In this document: positions 27,630 to 36,339 of the stretch, piece by piece
How positions within the stretch are numbered: the stretch's first letter is position 1
How the letters are laid out: each line of letters starts with the position of its first letter
NCBI RefSeq assembly: GCF_005047355.1
Contig: NZ_SUMC01000003.1
Coordinates: 248,001-312,000, forward strand
Direction: 5' to 3'
Length of the DNA stretch: 64,000 bases
DNA from: Actinacidiphila oryziradicis
Lineage (GTDB): Bacteria; Actinomycetota; Actinomycetes; Streptomycetales; Streptomycetaceae
Position numbers and translations under genes: made by a program
Notes under the pieces: generated by a model
What the model saw: only the letters and a program-made list of their open reading frames with translations
What the model was told of the DNA's origin: nothing
Databases searched by the model: none

Positions 27630-28445
27630 TCAGAATCGGTTGACGCGGTCGGACGACCGCGTCGACCGGTTGTCCTGCTCCGGCTCCGGCTGTTGTCCGT
27701 GCGGTACGGCGCCCCGGCCGCGCTGCTGCCACACCGTGCGGGCGATCAGCGCGGCGAGCACGGCCGCGAGCACGAGGGACGAGCCGATCGTGCCGTATCC
27801 CAGGCCGCCCTTGGTGGTCGGCTTGCTGAAGAAGTCACCTACGGTCGCCCCCAGCGGGCGGGTGAGGACGAACGCCAGCCAGAACAGCAGAGTGTTCGGG
27901 ATCGCAGTGGCGTACTTGGCGACGAGCGTCAGCAGCAGCACTCCGCCGATCAGCAGCGCTCCGCCGGAGTAGCCGAGCCCGGAGTCGTCGGCCAGGAAGT
28001 CGCCCAGCGAGGTGCCCAGCGTGTTCGAGAACAGGATCGCCGTCCAGTACAGCAGCTCGCCGCCGAAGGTGCTGATCCGCACGACGTCAAAGGAGTGCCC
28101 GCTGAGTTTCCAGACCGCGAACACCGCGCTCAGCCCGGTGATGAGAACCAGCGCCCCCTTGGCGTAGCCGAGTCCGGCGGTGCGGTTCATGAAGTCCGAG
28201 ATGGTGGTGCCGGCTGTGCTGGTGGAGAGGATCACCGTCCAGTACAACGCCGGGTGGAACGCCCGGGCCCGCAGCTGGATCACCAGACTGACCAGGAAGG
28301 CCCCGATCAGGATCAGTGAGCTGACCAGGTATCCGACGTTCATGGTCTGGGCGAGCAGATCGCCACCCGTCTCGCCCAGGGTGGTGGCCGCGATCTTCAT
28401 GATCCAGAACGTCAGGGTGATCTCAGGGAGTTTCTTGGTCGTCAC
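27630..28445 (-). CDS. COG4705-like repeat membrane protein
   Basis: 271 aa and about eight hydrophobic segments. The protein is an internal fourfold repeat, each unit pairing a helix with a motif of the kind TLGETGGDLLAQ, TAGTTISDFMNR, TLGTSLGDFLADD and PLGATVGDFFSKP, followed by GLGY and a Gly/Leu-rich helix. This is the pattern of the uncharacterised COG4705 membrane-anchored proteins. The function is unknown; conserved acidic residues inside the membrane repeats suggest ion or solute binding. The C-terminal 35 residues are charged and disordered. It is convergent with the GH2 gene (25-bp gap). Confidence 0.8.
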   Translation of the reverse strand: MTTKKLPEITLTFWIMKIAATTLGETGGDLLAQTMNVGYLVSSLILIGAFLVSLVIQLRARAFHPALYWTVILSTSTAGTTISDFMNRTAGLGYAKGALVLITGLSAVFAVWKLSGHSFDVVRISTFGGELLYWTAILFSNTLGTSLGDFLADDSGLGYSGGALLIGGVLLLTLVAKYATAIPNTLLFWLAFVLTRPLGATVGDFFSKPTTKGGLGYGTIGSSLVLAAVLAALIARTVWQQRGRGAVPHGQQPEPEQDNRSTRSSDRVNRF

Positions 28446-28583
28446 GCCGAGGAGCGTAGATCACCCAACGTGAAAACTATCTGACTTTCTGTTGCCAATC
28501 GCTGGCGCGCCGATCCAAGCCCGATCCGGTGCGGAGCAAGCGGCCCGTGCCTTGGCGCCTGCATGAGGTGACGCGGGAGGCGT

Positions 28584-28889
28584 CTACCGGGTGCCCGGGC
28601 AACGGGTGTGGTCAGGTGGTCGGTGCCGGGACTTCGAGGTCCACCAGGGGGCGTACTGCTGGCCGCCGTAGCTGTCGCAGTCGGCGAGGTCGCCTTGGCG
28701 GACCGGGCGCGGCATGGAGACCTTGATGGCCTGGGCTCGGTCGTGGTGAACGATCAGGATGCGGTCGGGGTCGGCTCCGTAGAGAGCCCGGATCGAAGCT
28801 CTGATCGCCGAGATCGCCCCGGCGCCCTGATGCGGATCCGGCGCCCGCTCCATGCCGCTGTCCGGGCCTCGCCGTTGATCGCCTGTCAC
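28584..28889 (-). CDS. Small uncharacterised ORF
   Basis: 101 codons. The middle (IRALYGADPDRILIVHHD and GDLADCDSYGGQQYAPWW) has coding-like composition, but I recognise no family and no ribosome-binding site is visible. It lies in the 466-bp gap between the COG4705 gene and iolG, just downstream of the latter. It could be the tail of a lost gene. Apart from it, I see nothing in 28446-28911. Confidence 0.3.
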   Translation of the reverse strand: MTGDQRRGPDSGMERAPDPHQGAGAISAIRASIRALYGADPDRILIVHHDRAQAIKVSMPRPVRQGDLADCDSYGGQQYAPWWTSKSRHRPPDHTRCPGTR

Positions 28890-28911
28890 CGACGGGCTGT
28901 GTCCGGCGGGC

Positions 28912-29955
28912 TCATTGCTCCTTGAGCTCGTCGATCAGGACCGGGCTGTTGGTGGTGATCGACTGGACGGCGGCCAGGGCGATGGACAGGGCGGCGCGGG
29001 CGTCTTCGCCGGTGACGGCGGGGGTGGTTCCGGTGCGGACGCGGGTGGTGAAGTCGGCGAGTTCGGCGACGTAGGCGTCGTGGAAGAGGTCCTGGTCGTA
29101 GGTGACGCACTCGGCGGCGATGCCGTCCGGGCCGTAGGAGGTCAGGTGGGTGCGGCGTACGTCGCCCATGGTGAGCATGCCGGCGGAGCCGAAGACCTCA
29201 CCGCGTACGTCGTAGCCGTAGACGGCCTGGAAGTTGGCCTCGGCGGTGGCGATGGCGCCGTTGTCGAAGCGGACGGTCACCACGGCGGTGTCGAGCAGGC
29301 CGCGGTCCTTGAAGTCGGGGCGGACCAGGGCGTCCGCCATGGCGAAGACCTCGACCGGCTCGGCGCCGGGGTTGAGGTAGCGCAGGGTGTCGAAGTCGTG
29401 GATGAGGGTCTCCAGGAAGATCGTCCACGGCCGGATGGGGGCCGGGTCGGCCAGCTTCGGGTCGCGGGTGAGCGAGCGCAACAGCTGCGGAGTGCCGATG
29501 GCGCCGGAGGCGACCTTCTCGTGAGCGGCCCGGAAGCCGGCGTCGTAGCGCCGGTTGAAGCCCACCTGGAGCGCGACGCCCGCCTGGTGGGCGGCGGTGA
29601 TGGCGCGATCGGCGTCGGCGAGGGTGACGGCCATGGGCTTCTCGCAGTAGACCGCCTTGCCCGCCCGCGCAGCCGCCTCGACGAGATCGGCGTGGGTGCG
29701 GGCCGGGGTGGCGATGACCACCGCGTCGATCTGCGGGTCGGCGAGCAGTTCGCCGATGTCCGTCAGCGCGTTGGGGCAGCCCAGCCGGTCCGCGAGGCGC
29801 TGCGCGGCACCCGGGGCCGGGTCGGCGACGGCGGCGAGCCGGGCCCCGGGGATGCGGTGGGCGAGGCTTTCGGCGTGGAAGGAGCCCATCCGTCCGGCGC
29901 CGACAAGACCGACGGCGAGAGGCTGGCCGGGGGTCCCGGCGGGAAGGGTGGTCAT
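28912..29955 (-). CDS. Gfo/Idh/MocA oxidoreductase, inositol 2-dehydrogenase-like
   Basis: 347 aa. The N-terminal Rossmann domain has GLVGAGRMGSFHAESL at residues 16-31. AVVIATPARTHADLVEAAARAGKAVYCEKPM (residues about 84-114; a landmark of the family) contains the EKP motif. The substrate half has GFNRRYD, and IHDFDTLRYL includes the Asp/His pair of inositol dehydrogenases. It would oxidise myo-inositol or a related cyclitol/sugar with NAD. The neighbouring IolI-like isomerase and the LacI regulator make a sugar or inositol catabolic role likely, though other iol genes are missing here. Confidence 0.88.
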   Translation of the reverse strand: MTTLPAGTPGQPLAVGLVGAGRMGSFHAESLAHRIPGARLAAVADPAPGAAQRLADRLGCPNALTDIGELLADPQIDAVVIATPARTHADLVEAAARAGKAVYCEKPMAVTLADADRAITAAHQAGVALQVGFNRRYDAGFRAAHEKVASGAIGTPQLLRSLTRDPKLADPAPIRPWTIFLETLIHDFDTLRYLNPGAEPVEVFAMADALVRPDFKDRGLLDTAVVTVRFDNGAIATAEANFQAVYGYDVRGEVFGSAGMLTMGDVRRTHLTSYGPDGIAAECVTYDQDLFHDAYVAELADFTTRVRTGTTPAVTGEDARAALSIALAAVQSITTNSPVLIDELKEQ

Positions 29956-30032
29956 GAGCGTTCTCCGTACGTCGTTGTCAGGGGCAGACGGTGCGTGGTC
30001 AGACGGTGCGTGGTCAGAGGTGGTCAGATTGA

Positions 30033-30839
30033 TCAGTGATCAGAGTGATCAGAGGGGGTGAAAGCGGAACGGAAGCGCTCCAGCGCCAGGTCGTCGGCAC
30101 CGGAGGACCATGCCTCCATCGCGACCGTTCCGTCGTAGCCGAGGTCCGCGAGGGTGCGGGCGACTGACGGGTAGCTGATCTCCCCGGTGCCCGGCTCGTG
30201 GCGGCCGGGCACGTCCGCGACCTGGATCTCACCGATCAGGCCCAGGCCGTGCGCCCGGCGGACCAGTTCGATGAGATTCCCCTCGCCGATCTGCGCGTGG
30301 TACAGGTCCAGATTCATCCGCAGGCCCGGCCGGTCCACGGCCGCGACCAGGGCCAGGGTGTCGGCGGCCCTGGCGAACGGCACCCCGGGGTGGTCGACGG
30401 CGGTGTTGAGGTTCTCCAGGGTGAAGACGACCCCGGCGCTCTCGCCCAGCTCAGCGATCCGGGTGAGCGTGCGATGGGCGGCGATCCACATCGGACCGGT
30501 GGCCTCGCCGGCCACCGGTACCCACGGCAGGCCCTTGTCGTCCAAGCCGGTGCCGTGCAGGTTCAGCCGGGGGCAGCCCAGCCGCTCGGCCGCCTTGACC
30601 GACTCCTCGGCGGTGCGCAGCAGCTCCGCCGCCCCCTCCTTGTCCGTCAGGCTGCCCCGGATGTAACCGGTCATCGAGGAGAACACCGCCCCGGTGTGCT
30701 CCAGCGCGGCCAGGTCGTGCCGGGTCCAGTCCCAGATCTCCACCTGGAAGCCCGCCTCGTGGATACGCCGCGCCCGTTCCTGGATCGGCTGGTCCAGGAA
30801 GACCATCTCGGCGCAGACCGCCAACGTGTACATCGCCAC
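30033..30839 (-). CDS. Sugar isomerase/hydroxypyruvate-isomerase-like TIM barrel (IolI/Hyi type)
   Basis: 268 aa from GTG 30839, with GGAGAG upstream; ATG 30833 is an alternative. It is an AP-endonuclease-2-family TIM barrel. Metal-site segments are visible: LNLHGTG (first His), FTLENLN (Glu), MNLDLYHAQI (Asp/His), IQVADVPGRHEPGTGEI and VAMEAW (last Glu). Hydroxypyruvate isomerase and inosose isomerase share this layout, and GRHEPGTGEI is closer to Hyi. It lies 78 bp upstream of iolG in the same orientation. The C terminus ends in a run of Ser/Asp/His encoded by short direct repeats. Confidence 0.82.
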   Translation of the reverse strand: MAMYTLAVCAEMVFLDQPIQERARRIHEAGFQVEIWDWTRHDLAALEHTGAVFSSMTGYIRGSLTDKEGAAELLRTAEESVKAAERLGCPRLNLHGTGLDDKGLPWVPVAGEATGPMWIAAHRTLTRIAELGESAGVVFTLENLNTAVDHPGVPFARAADTLALVAAVDRPGLRMNLDLYHAQIGEGNLIELVRRAHGLGLIGEIQVADVPGRHEPGTGEISYPSVARTLADLGYDGTVAMEAWSSGADDLALERFRSAFTPSDHSDH

Positions 30840-30852
30840 ACTCGCTCTCTCC

Positions 30853-30870
30853 GACTAGAACGTTCTAGTC
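30853..30870. promoter_or_regulatory. Perfect 18-bp palindromic operator
   Basis: GACTAGAACGTTCTAGTC is a perfect palindrome with the central CG step typical of LacI-family sites. It lies 14 bp upstream of the iolI-like start, where a bound repressor would block the promoter. Confidence 0.7.
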
Positions 30871-30927
30871 AACCGAGTCAGTAGTACGCCATGCCCTCAC
30901 TGGTCTGTCAAGAGTCCGGGCCCCAGT

Positions 30928-30945
30928 GACTAGAACGTTGCAGTG
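30928..30945. promoter_or_regulatory. Second, imperfect copy of the palindromic operator
   Basis: GACTAGAACGTTGCAGTG matches the left half of the palindrome at 30853 exactly, and the right half partly. The centres are 75 bp apart, about seven helical turns, consistent with looping or with autoregulation of the divergent LacI gene. Confidence 0.6.
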
Positions 30946-30984
30946 CCCTGGAGCAGCCGCTGCGCGTTTGGTCTACGCTTTCCG

Positions 30985-31015
30985 ACCAGAAGGAGCCCCC
31001 ACCAGAAGGAGCCCC
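30985..31015 (+). repeat. Tandem 16-bp repeat in the LacI-gene leader
   Basis: ACCAGAAGGAGCCCC occurs at 30985-30999 and again at 31001-31015. Each copy contains AGAAGGAG, a Shine-Dalgarno-like string, but both are too far from the chosen GTG (31033), which has its own GAAAGG 6 bp upstream. Confidence 0.6.
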
Positions 31016-31032
31016 GAGCAGAAAGGCCACCG

Positions 31033-32058
31033 GTGCCACCGACCCCTGCGGGCCCGGACGGAAAGCGGCCCACGCTCGCCGACGTCGCGGCGCGGGCGGG
31101 CGTGTCCACGGCGCTGGTCTCCATCGTGATGCGCGGCGCCAAGGGCGCGGGCGCCACCACCCGCGAACGGGTCCTGGAGACCGCACGGGAGATCGGCTAC
31201 CGGCCCGACGCCCGGGCCCGCCTGCTGCGCAGCCGCCACTCGCGCCTGCTCGGCGTACAGTTCGGCCTCCAGCATCCGTTCCACACCGACCTGGTGGAGG
31301 GCCTCTATGCGGCGGCCGAACCTGTCGGCTACCAGATCGCCCTGAGCGCCGTCGCCCCCAGCCGCAGCGAACAGCGCGCCGTGGAAACCCTGCTCGCCGA
31401 CCGCTGCGAGGCCCTGATCCTGCTCGGCCCGCAGGCCCCCGCCGCGCGACTGGCGGAGTTGGCCGGCCAGCTGCCGGTCGTTTCGATCGCCCGGCGGCTG
31501 CGACCGTCCTCCGGCCGGGTGGACGTCGTGCGCACCGCCGACGACGAAGGCGCCCGCCAGGCCGTCGACCACCTCGTCGCCCTCGGCCACCGTGACATCG
31601 CCCACATCGACGGCGGCAAGGCCCCGGGTGCCGCCGACCGCCGTCGTGGCTACCGCATCGCCATGACCCGTCACGGCCTGGCCGGCCACATCCGCGTCCT
31701 GCCCGGCGGACTGACCGAGGACGACGGCGCCGCAGCCGCCCGCACCCTGCTCGGCGCCCGCCCCCGCTCCACCGCCGTACTCGCCTTCAACGACCGCTGT
31801 GCCACCGGCGCCCTCGACACCTTCCTCCGCTCCGGAGTCCACGTCCCCGCCGAGATCTCCGTCGTCGGCTTCGACGACAGCCGCCTGGCCCGCCTCGCCC
31901 ACATCGACCTCACCACAGTCGGCCAGAACATCCCGCGCCTCGCCGAGTTGGCAGTGGGCCGGGCCATCGCCCGGCTGGAGGGCGAACCGGCACCCGAGGG
32001 GGAGATCGTCATCGCCCCGCACCTGGTCATCCGCGGCACCACAGCCACAGCTGCCTGA
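31033..32058 (+). CDS. LacI-family transcriptional regulator
   Basis: 341 aa from GTG 31033, with GAAAGG 6 bp upstream; the frame is open to 30943 without family sequence. The N-terminal HTH is RPTLADVAARAGVSTALVSIVM, with hinge helix near residues 50-65. The remainder is a periplasmic-binding-protein-like effector domain with LLGVQFGL, ALILLGPQAP, HLVALGHRDIAHIDGG, AVLAFNDRCATGALD and ISVVGFDDSRLARL. It probably represses the divergent iolI-iolG operon and itself through the two palindromes between them. The effector is likely a sugar or cyclitol. Confidence 0.9.
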   Translation: MPPTPAGPDGKRPTLADVAARAGVSTALVSIVMRGAKGAGATTRERVLETAREIGYRPDARARLLRSRHSRLLGVQFGLQHPFHTDLVEGLYAAAEPVGYQIALSAVAPSRSEQRAVETLLADRCEALILLGPQAPAARLAELAGQLPVVSIARRLRPSSGRVDVVRTADDEGARQAVDHLVALGHRDIAHIDGGKAPGAADRRRGYRIAMTRHGLAGHIRVLPGGLTEDDGAAAARTLLGARPRSTAVLAFNDRCATGALDTFLRSGVHVPAEISVVGFDDSRLARLAHIDLTTVGQNIPRLAELAVGRAIARLEGEPAPEGEIVIAPHLVIRGTTATAA

Positions 32059-32452
32059 CGGTGTCGCTCCCCTGTTCGCGAGGACCCCGCTCGCTGGGTG
32101 GCCCGCGGATCGACGGCCTCAGCCTTCGCTCCCCTGAATGCCCTTGCACCGGGGCACACGCTGGTTATCCCGACAGTCCACTACCCACTACAGGTACCTC
32201 TTCGACTGGAACTGACCGCATGCGGGATGTGCGTCGCCGCCCAGGACGCGAAGGCGTCGATCAGCGGCTTCCGGCCTCGGGGGATGACCAGTGCGTCCAA
32301 GACCGTTCGGGGCCGGGCCGGGCCGTGCGCAAGCGCGCGGCGCGCCGGCCGCCCGCACCGGCCGGGACCGGGCGTGCCTTGCCGATGCGGGCCTGGGCCC
32401 GGCGGATCGTAGCGCCGAAGTACGGCAGTTGCCCGGTGTACGGACTGTCCCG
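32059..32452. other. Intergenic stretch without a recognisable gene
   Basis: On the minus strand a short open stretch reads TVLDALVIPRGRKPLIDAF, which looks like a coding remnant, but it has no start, domain or continuation. No RNA gene or strong hairpin was found. Confidence 0.45.
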
Positions 32453-33097
32453 TCAGGTGTGGGCCAGCGTGATGGCCGTCATCAGCACCCCGTCGGTGGC
32501 CAGCCATTGGCCGGTGAATCCGGGCGGAATGCCTGGCGCGCTGGTCAGCAGGCGAGCGGTGAAGGTGCCGTCCGTCCGCAGCGTGATGTCCGCCTCCTCG
32601 AAGCCGAGCCAGCGGTGGGTGAGCGGGAACCACGTCTTGTAGACGCTCTCCTTCGCGCTGAACAGCAGCCGGTCCCAGCAGACTCCGGGAGAGGTGCGGC
32701 GCAGTTCGGCGTCGCGGCTCAGCTCGGTGTCCAGGGCGATGGAGCGGTGCACACCGTCCGGCAGCGGCTGGTTGGGTTCGGCGTCGATGCCGATGCCCCG
32801 TAGCGCGGCGCGGTTCGCCACGGCAGCGGCGCGGTAACCGTCGCAGTGGGTCATGCTGCCGACAATGTGGGCCGGCCACTGGGGGGCGCCGCCTTCGCCG
32901 GGAAGGATCGGCGCGGGCGGCACCCCGAGTTCGGCCAGTGCCCGGCGGGCACACCAGCGTACGGTCGCGAACTCCCGTCGTCGCTTGTCGACAGCCCGGT
33001 GGATTATCGCTTCCTCGGCGGGGAAGAGCCCGGCGTCCGGCGGGTCGTCGAACGACTGGACCGAGGTGACCTGTGCCGGAAGAATTTTCTCGATCAT
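32453..33097 (-). CDS. 4'-phosphopantetheinyl transferase (Sfp/EntD type)
   Basis: 214 aa from ATG 33097 (MIEKILPAQVTSVQSFDD), which overlaps the preceding stop as ATGA. It transfers phosphopantetheine from CoA to carrier-protein serines. RREFATVRWCARRAL, SMTHCDGY, GIDAEPNQPLPDG (Mg-binding Asp/Glu) and WDRLLFSAKESVYKTWFP (Glu/Lys motif) are all present in order. The EntD-like RWCAR/HCxGY pattern suggests siderophore, NRPS or PKS activation, but no such cluster is in the window, so it may act in trans. Confidence 0.92.
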   Translation of the reverse strand: MIEKILPAQVTSVQSFDDPPDAGLFPAEEAIIHRAVDKRRREFATVRWCARRALAELGVPPAPILPGEGGAPQWPAHIVGSMTHCDGYRAAAVANRAALRGIGIDAEPNQPLPDGVHRSIALDTELSRDAELRRTSPGVCWDRLLFSAKESVYKTWFPLTHRWLGFEEADITLRTDGTFTARLLTSAPGIPPGFTGQWLATDGVLMTAITLAHT

Positions 33098-33942
33098 CCG
33101 TCCTCGCCCGGGAGTACGCGGCGCAGCCCTCGCGGACCACCGTACTTGCGCCACTCACGCGGATAGCCGAGTGAGACCTCCACGAACGGCACCCCGTCGA
33201 GCGACATGGTCCGGGGGATGTGGAGGTGGCCGTAGACGACCACGGCGGCGGCGTATTTGAGGTGCCAGTCAGCGGTCCGCTCGGTGCCGCACCACATCGC
33301 GAACTCGGGATAGCGCAGCACCCGGGTGGGCTCCCGGACCAGGGGGAAGTGGTTGACCAGCACGGTGGGCAGGCTGGTGTCCAGGGCGGCCAGCCGTTGT
33401 TCGGTGAGCTCCAGCCTGGCCCGGCACCAGTCGTCGCGGGTGGGGTACGGGTCCGGGTGCAGCAGCATCTCGTCGGTGCAGACCACGCCGGTCTCGTACG
33501 CCTGGGCCAGGCCCGCCGTCTTGGTCCGCGTGCCGGCCGGGAGGAAGGTGTAGTCGTACAGCAGGAAGAGCGGGACGATGGTGACCGGGCCGCCGGCCCC
33601 CCGCCAGACCGGGTAGGGGTCTTCCGGTGTCACCACGCCCAGCCCGCGGCACAGTTCGACCAGATGCTGGTAGCGATGCGCGCCGCGGAGCTGCACCGGG
33701 TCGTCCTTCGGGGTCCACAGCTCATGGTTTCCGGGCACCCAGACGACCTTCTCGAAGCGGCGGCTCAGGGTGCCCAGCGCCCATTCCACGTCTTCGGCCT
33801 TCTCGCCCACGTCTCCGGCCACCAGCAGCCAGTCCGAGTCCGACAGCGGGCGCATCTTCTCCACCAGGGCCCTGTTGTCGGGATACGCGACGTGCAGATC
33901 GCTGATCGCCAGCAGTGAGCCGGCGCTCGTGCCGAGAGCCAT
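33094..33942 (-). CDS. Calcineurin-like metallophosphoesterase
   Basis: 282 aa from ATG 33942, with GGGGAG upstream; the frame runs on to 34122 without family sequence. Metal ligands are visible in order: AISDLHVAYPDN (D-x-H), LLVAGDVGE (GD), WVPGNHELW (GNHE), VNHFP (H) and VYGHLHIPR (GHxH). The substrate is unknown. This gene is often found directly upstream of a phosphopantetheinyl transferase in Streptomyces, and here the two overlap by 4 bp. A role in CoA or carrier-protein turnover is inference only. Confidence 0.88.
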   Translation of the reverse strand: MALGTSAGSLLAISDLHVAYPDNRALVEKMRPLSDSDWLLVAGDVGEKAEDVEWALGTLSRRFEKVVWVPGNHELWTPKDDPVQLRGAHRYQHLVELCRGLGVVTPEDPYPVWRGAGGPVTIVPLFLLYDYTFLPAGTRTKTAGLAQAYETGVVCTDEMLLHPDPYPTRDDWCRARLELTEQRLAALDTSLPTVLVNHFPLVREPTRVLRYPEFAMWCGTERTADWHLKYAAAVVVYGHLHIPRTMSLDGVPFVEVSLGYPREWRKYGGPRGLRRVLPGEDG

Positions 33943-34254
33943 TTCTCCCCTTCCGAGCCTGCCGTCCGGTGATGCGGGAGCACCCCCTGGCGGGAGCGGT
34001 CCCGTCCGAAACCGAGCCGGCCCGACCTCACGCGTTCGCCGGCCCGGGCGAGACGGATCACGCGGCGGGGCAGGCTTCCAGAACTTGGTCGTCGGCCAGC
34101 AGGATAGCCCGATGGAGGTCATGTAGGGCAGGGCAGGGTAGGGCAGGGCACGGCTCGAGCCCCGGTTCGTCGACGAGTGTCGTCCGCACCGAGTGACAGA
34201 CCTTCAGAGCATCGGCCCCGGCGCCCGGCGCCCGCCATCGCGTGGCCGCCACGA
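33943..34254. other. Intergenic stretch with a short G-rich tandem repeat
   Basis: A 15-bp unit, TAGGGCAGGGCAGGG, is repeated at 34124-34138 and 34139-34153, the second copy with one change. No gene is seen in this 312-bp gap between the phosphoesterase start and the molybdenum-subunit stop. Confidence 0.55.
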
Positions 34255-36339
34255 TCACCGAATGGCACGCAGCAGCGTGTCCGGACGCAGAGGCAGGTCG
34301 CGGACGCGGACGCCGGTGGCGTGGTGGACGGCGTTGGCGATGGCGGCGGCGGTGCCGACGATGCCGATCTCGCCGAGGCCCTTGACGCCGAGCGGCCCCA
34401 GGTGGGGGTCGTCCTCGTCGATCCAGTGGGCCTCGATGCCGCGGACGTCGGCGCAGGCGGCGAAGTGGTAGGAGGCGAGATCGCGCTCGGCGAAGTCGCC
34501 GAAGGCGGGATCGAGGTGGCTGTCTTCGAGGAGGGCCATGGACAGGCCCATGGCCATGGCGCCGACGAGTTGGGAGCGGGCGGTACGGGGATTGAGGACC
34601 CGGCCGACGGCGAAGACCCCGAGCAGACGCCTGACACGGGCCTCGCCGGTTTCGGTATCGACCTGGACCTCGGCGAACTGCGCGCCGAAGGCCTGCTGGG
34701 CGTACTTGCCCTCGGCGGCGTTGATGTCGTCGGTCGTGTCCGCGGTCGCGGAGGTCCCGCCCCGGGGGATGGCGTCGAGCAGCGCCCGGCAGGCCTTGAC
34801 CACGGCCCAGGACCAGGAGGCGGTGCCGTGGGAACCGCCGGCGAGCGGGGCGGCGGGGAGGTCGCTGCGGCCGATCTGGATGCGTACGCAGTCCATGGCT
34901 ACGCCGAGAGTGTCGGCGGCGGCCTGGGCGAGCACGGTACGGGCGCCGGTGCCGATGTCGCTGGCGTTGATCCGTACGGTGTAGGTGCTGCCGTCGGGCT
35001 CGACGCGGGCCTCGGCCGTGGAGGGGACGGCTCTGGCGGGGTAGGTGGCGGCGGCGACGCCGGTGCCGGTCAGGAGCGGGCCCTGGCGGCGTACCGCGGG
35101 TCGCGGGTCGCGGTCGTGCCAGCCGAAGCGGAGGGCGCCTTCGCGGAGGCATTCGGCGAGGTGCCGGCTGCTGAAGGGGAGTCCGGAGTCGGGGTCGGTG
35201 GCGGTGTCGTTGCGCAGCCGCAGTTCGACGGGGTCCAGGCCGGCGGCGAGCGCGAGTTCGTCCATCGCGGATTCCAGGGCGAACATCCCGGGGCACTCGC
35301 CCGGCGCGCGCATCCAGGAGTTGACGGGGACGTCGAGGAGCGTGACGCGGTGGGTGGTGCGGCTCGCGGGGTGCGCGTACAGGACGCGGGTGGAGATCGC
35401 CGCCGCCTCGACGAATTCGGACACGGTCGAGCTGTGGGTGACCACCTCGTGGCAGACCGAGGTGAGCCGGCCGTCCCGGTCCGCGCCGAGCCGGACCCGC
35501 TGGATGGTGGGCGCCCGGTGGCCGGTGATCGCGGGGAGGCACTGACGGGGCAGTACGAGCTTGACCGTACGGCCGGTGTGCCGGGCGGCCATCGCGGCGA
35601 GGACCACGTGCTGGCGGGGGGTGCCCTTCGACCCGAAGCCGCCGCCGATGTGCTCGGAGATGACGGTGATCTGCTCGGGCGGGATGCCGAAGAGCCCGGC
35701 GAGGGTCTGCTGGACGCGGGTGGAGCCCTGGTTGGAGTCGTGCACGGTGAGCCGGTCGCCTTCCCAGACGGCGACGGAGGCATGCGGTTCCATCGGGTGG
35801 TTGTGCAGCGGCGGGATACGGTACGTGGCCTCGATCCGGACGGGTGCGGCGGCCCAGGCGGCTTCGGCGTCCCCGCGTACCCGGTCGGGTGGATCGCCGA
35901 CTCCGATCTGCTCCGGTGTGTGGAGGCCCGGGTGGTCTTCGGTCAGCGTGACGTCGTGCGGCTGCCGGGCGTACTCCATCTCCACCGCGGCCGCCATCGC
36001 GCGGGCCGTCTCCAGGGTGTCCGCTATGGCCAGCGCCACGATCTGGCCGCGGTAGGAGACCTGCGGCGACTGCAGGACGGCGAGGTCGGGTTCCGCGTCG
36101 GGGGAGAGGCGGGGCGCGTCGGCGTGGGTGAGGACGGCCAGCGCGCCGGGGAGCGAGAGGGCGGCGGCGGTGCGGACCGCGGTGATCTCCCCCTTGGCGA
36201 CGGTGGCCGGGACGGGCCAGGCGTAGCGCGTCCCCGGCGGGGTGTGGTCGGCGGCGTAGCGGGCGGCGCCGGTGACCTTCTCGCGGCTTTCGATGCGGGC
36301 TGCCGGGGCGCCGAGGGCGGGGCGGGAGGTGGTGGTCAT
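34255..36339 (-). CDS. Molybdopterin-binding subunit of aldehyde/xanthine oxidoreductase (PaoC/YagR-like)
   Basis: 694 aa from ATG 36339, which overlaps the FAD-subunit stop as ATGA; the frame continues upstream in shadow. The aldehyde oxidase a/b hammerhead domain is residues about 15-125. The molybdenum domains follow with EHIGGGFGSKG, VNSWMRAPGECPGMFALESAMDELA (a landmark near 320-345), NASDIGTGARTV and the catalytic Glu region GVKGLGEIGIVG near 655. It oxidises aldehydes or N-heterocycles by hydroxylation with water. It forms a three-gene operon with the FAD and 2Fe-2S subunits, in the order FeS-FAD-Mo. Confidence 0.92.
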   Translation of the reverse strand: MTTTSRPALGAPAARIESREKVTGAARYAADHTPPGTRYAWPVPATVAKGEITAVRTAAALSLPGALAVLTHADAPRLSPDAEPDLAVLQSPQVSYRGQIVALAIADTLETARAMAAAVEMEYARQPHDVTLTEDHPGLHTPEQIGVGDPPDRVRGDAEAAWAAAPVRIEATYRIPPLHNHPMEPHASVAVWEGDRLTVHDSNQGSTRVQQTLAGLFGIPPEQITVISEHIGGGFGSKGTPRQHVVLAAMAARHTGRTVKLVLPRQCLPAITGHRAPTIQRVRLGADRDGRLTSVCHEVVTHSSTVSEFVEAAAISTRVLYAHPASRTTHRVTLLDVPVNSWMRAPGECPGMFALESAMDELALAAGLDPVELRLRNDTATDPDSGLPFSSRHLAECLREGALRFGWHDRDPRPAVRRQGPLLTGTGVAAATYPARAVPSTAEARVEPDGSTYTVRINASDIGTGARTVLAQAAADTLGVAMDCVRIQIGRSDLPAAPLAGGSHGTASWSWAVVKACRALLDAIPRGGTSATADTTDDINAAEGKYAQQAFGAQFAEVQVDTETGEARVRRLLGVFAVGRVLNPRTARSQLVGAMAMGLSMALLEDSHLDPAFGDFAERDLASYHFAACADVRGIEAHWIDEDDPHLGPLGVKGLGEIGIVGTAAAIANAVHHATGVRVRDLPLRPDTLLRAIR

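Noticed and set aside
30943..31032. 30-codon N-terminal extension of the LacI regulator
   Set aside because: The extension crosses the operator-leader repeats and has no homology character; GTG 31033 has a suitable GAAAGG.
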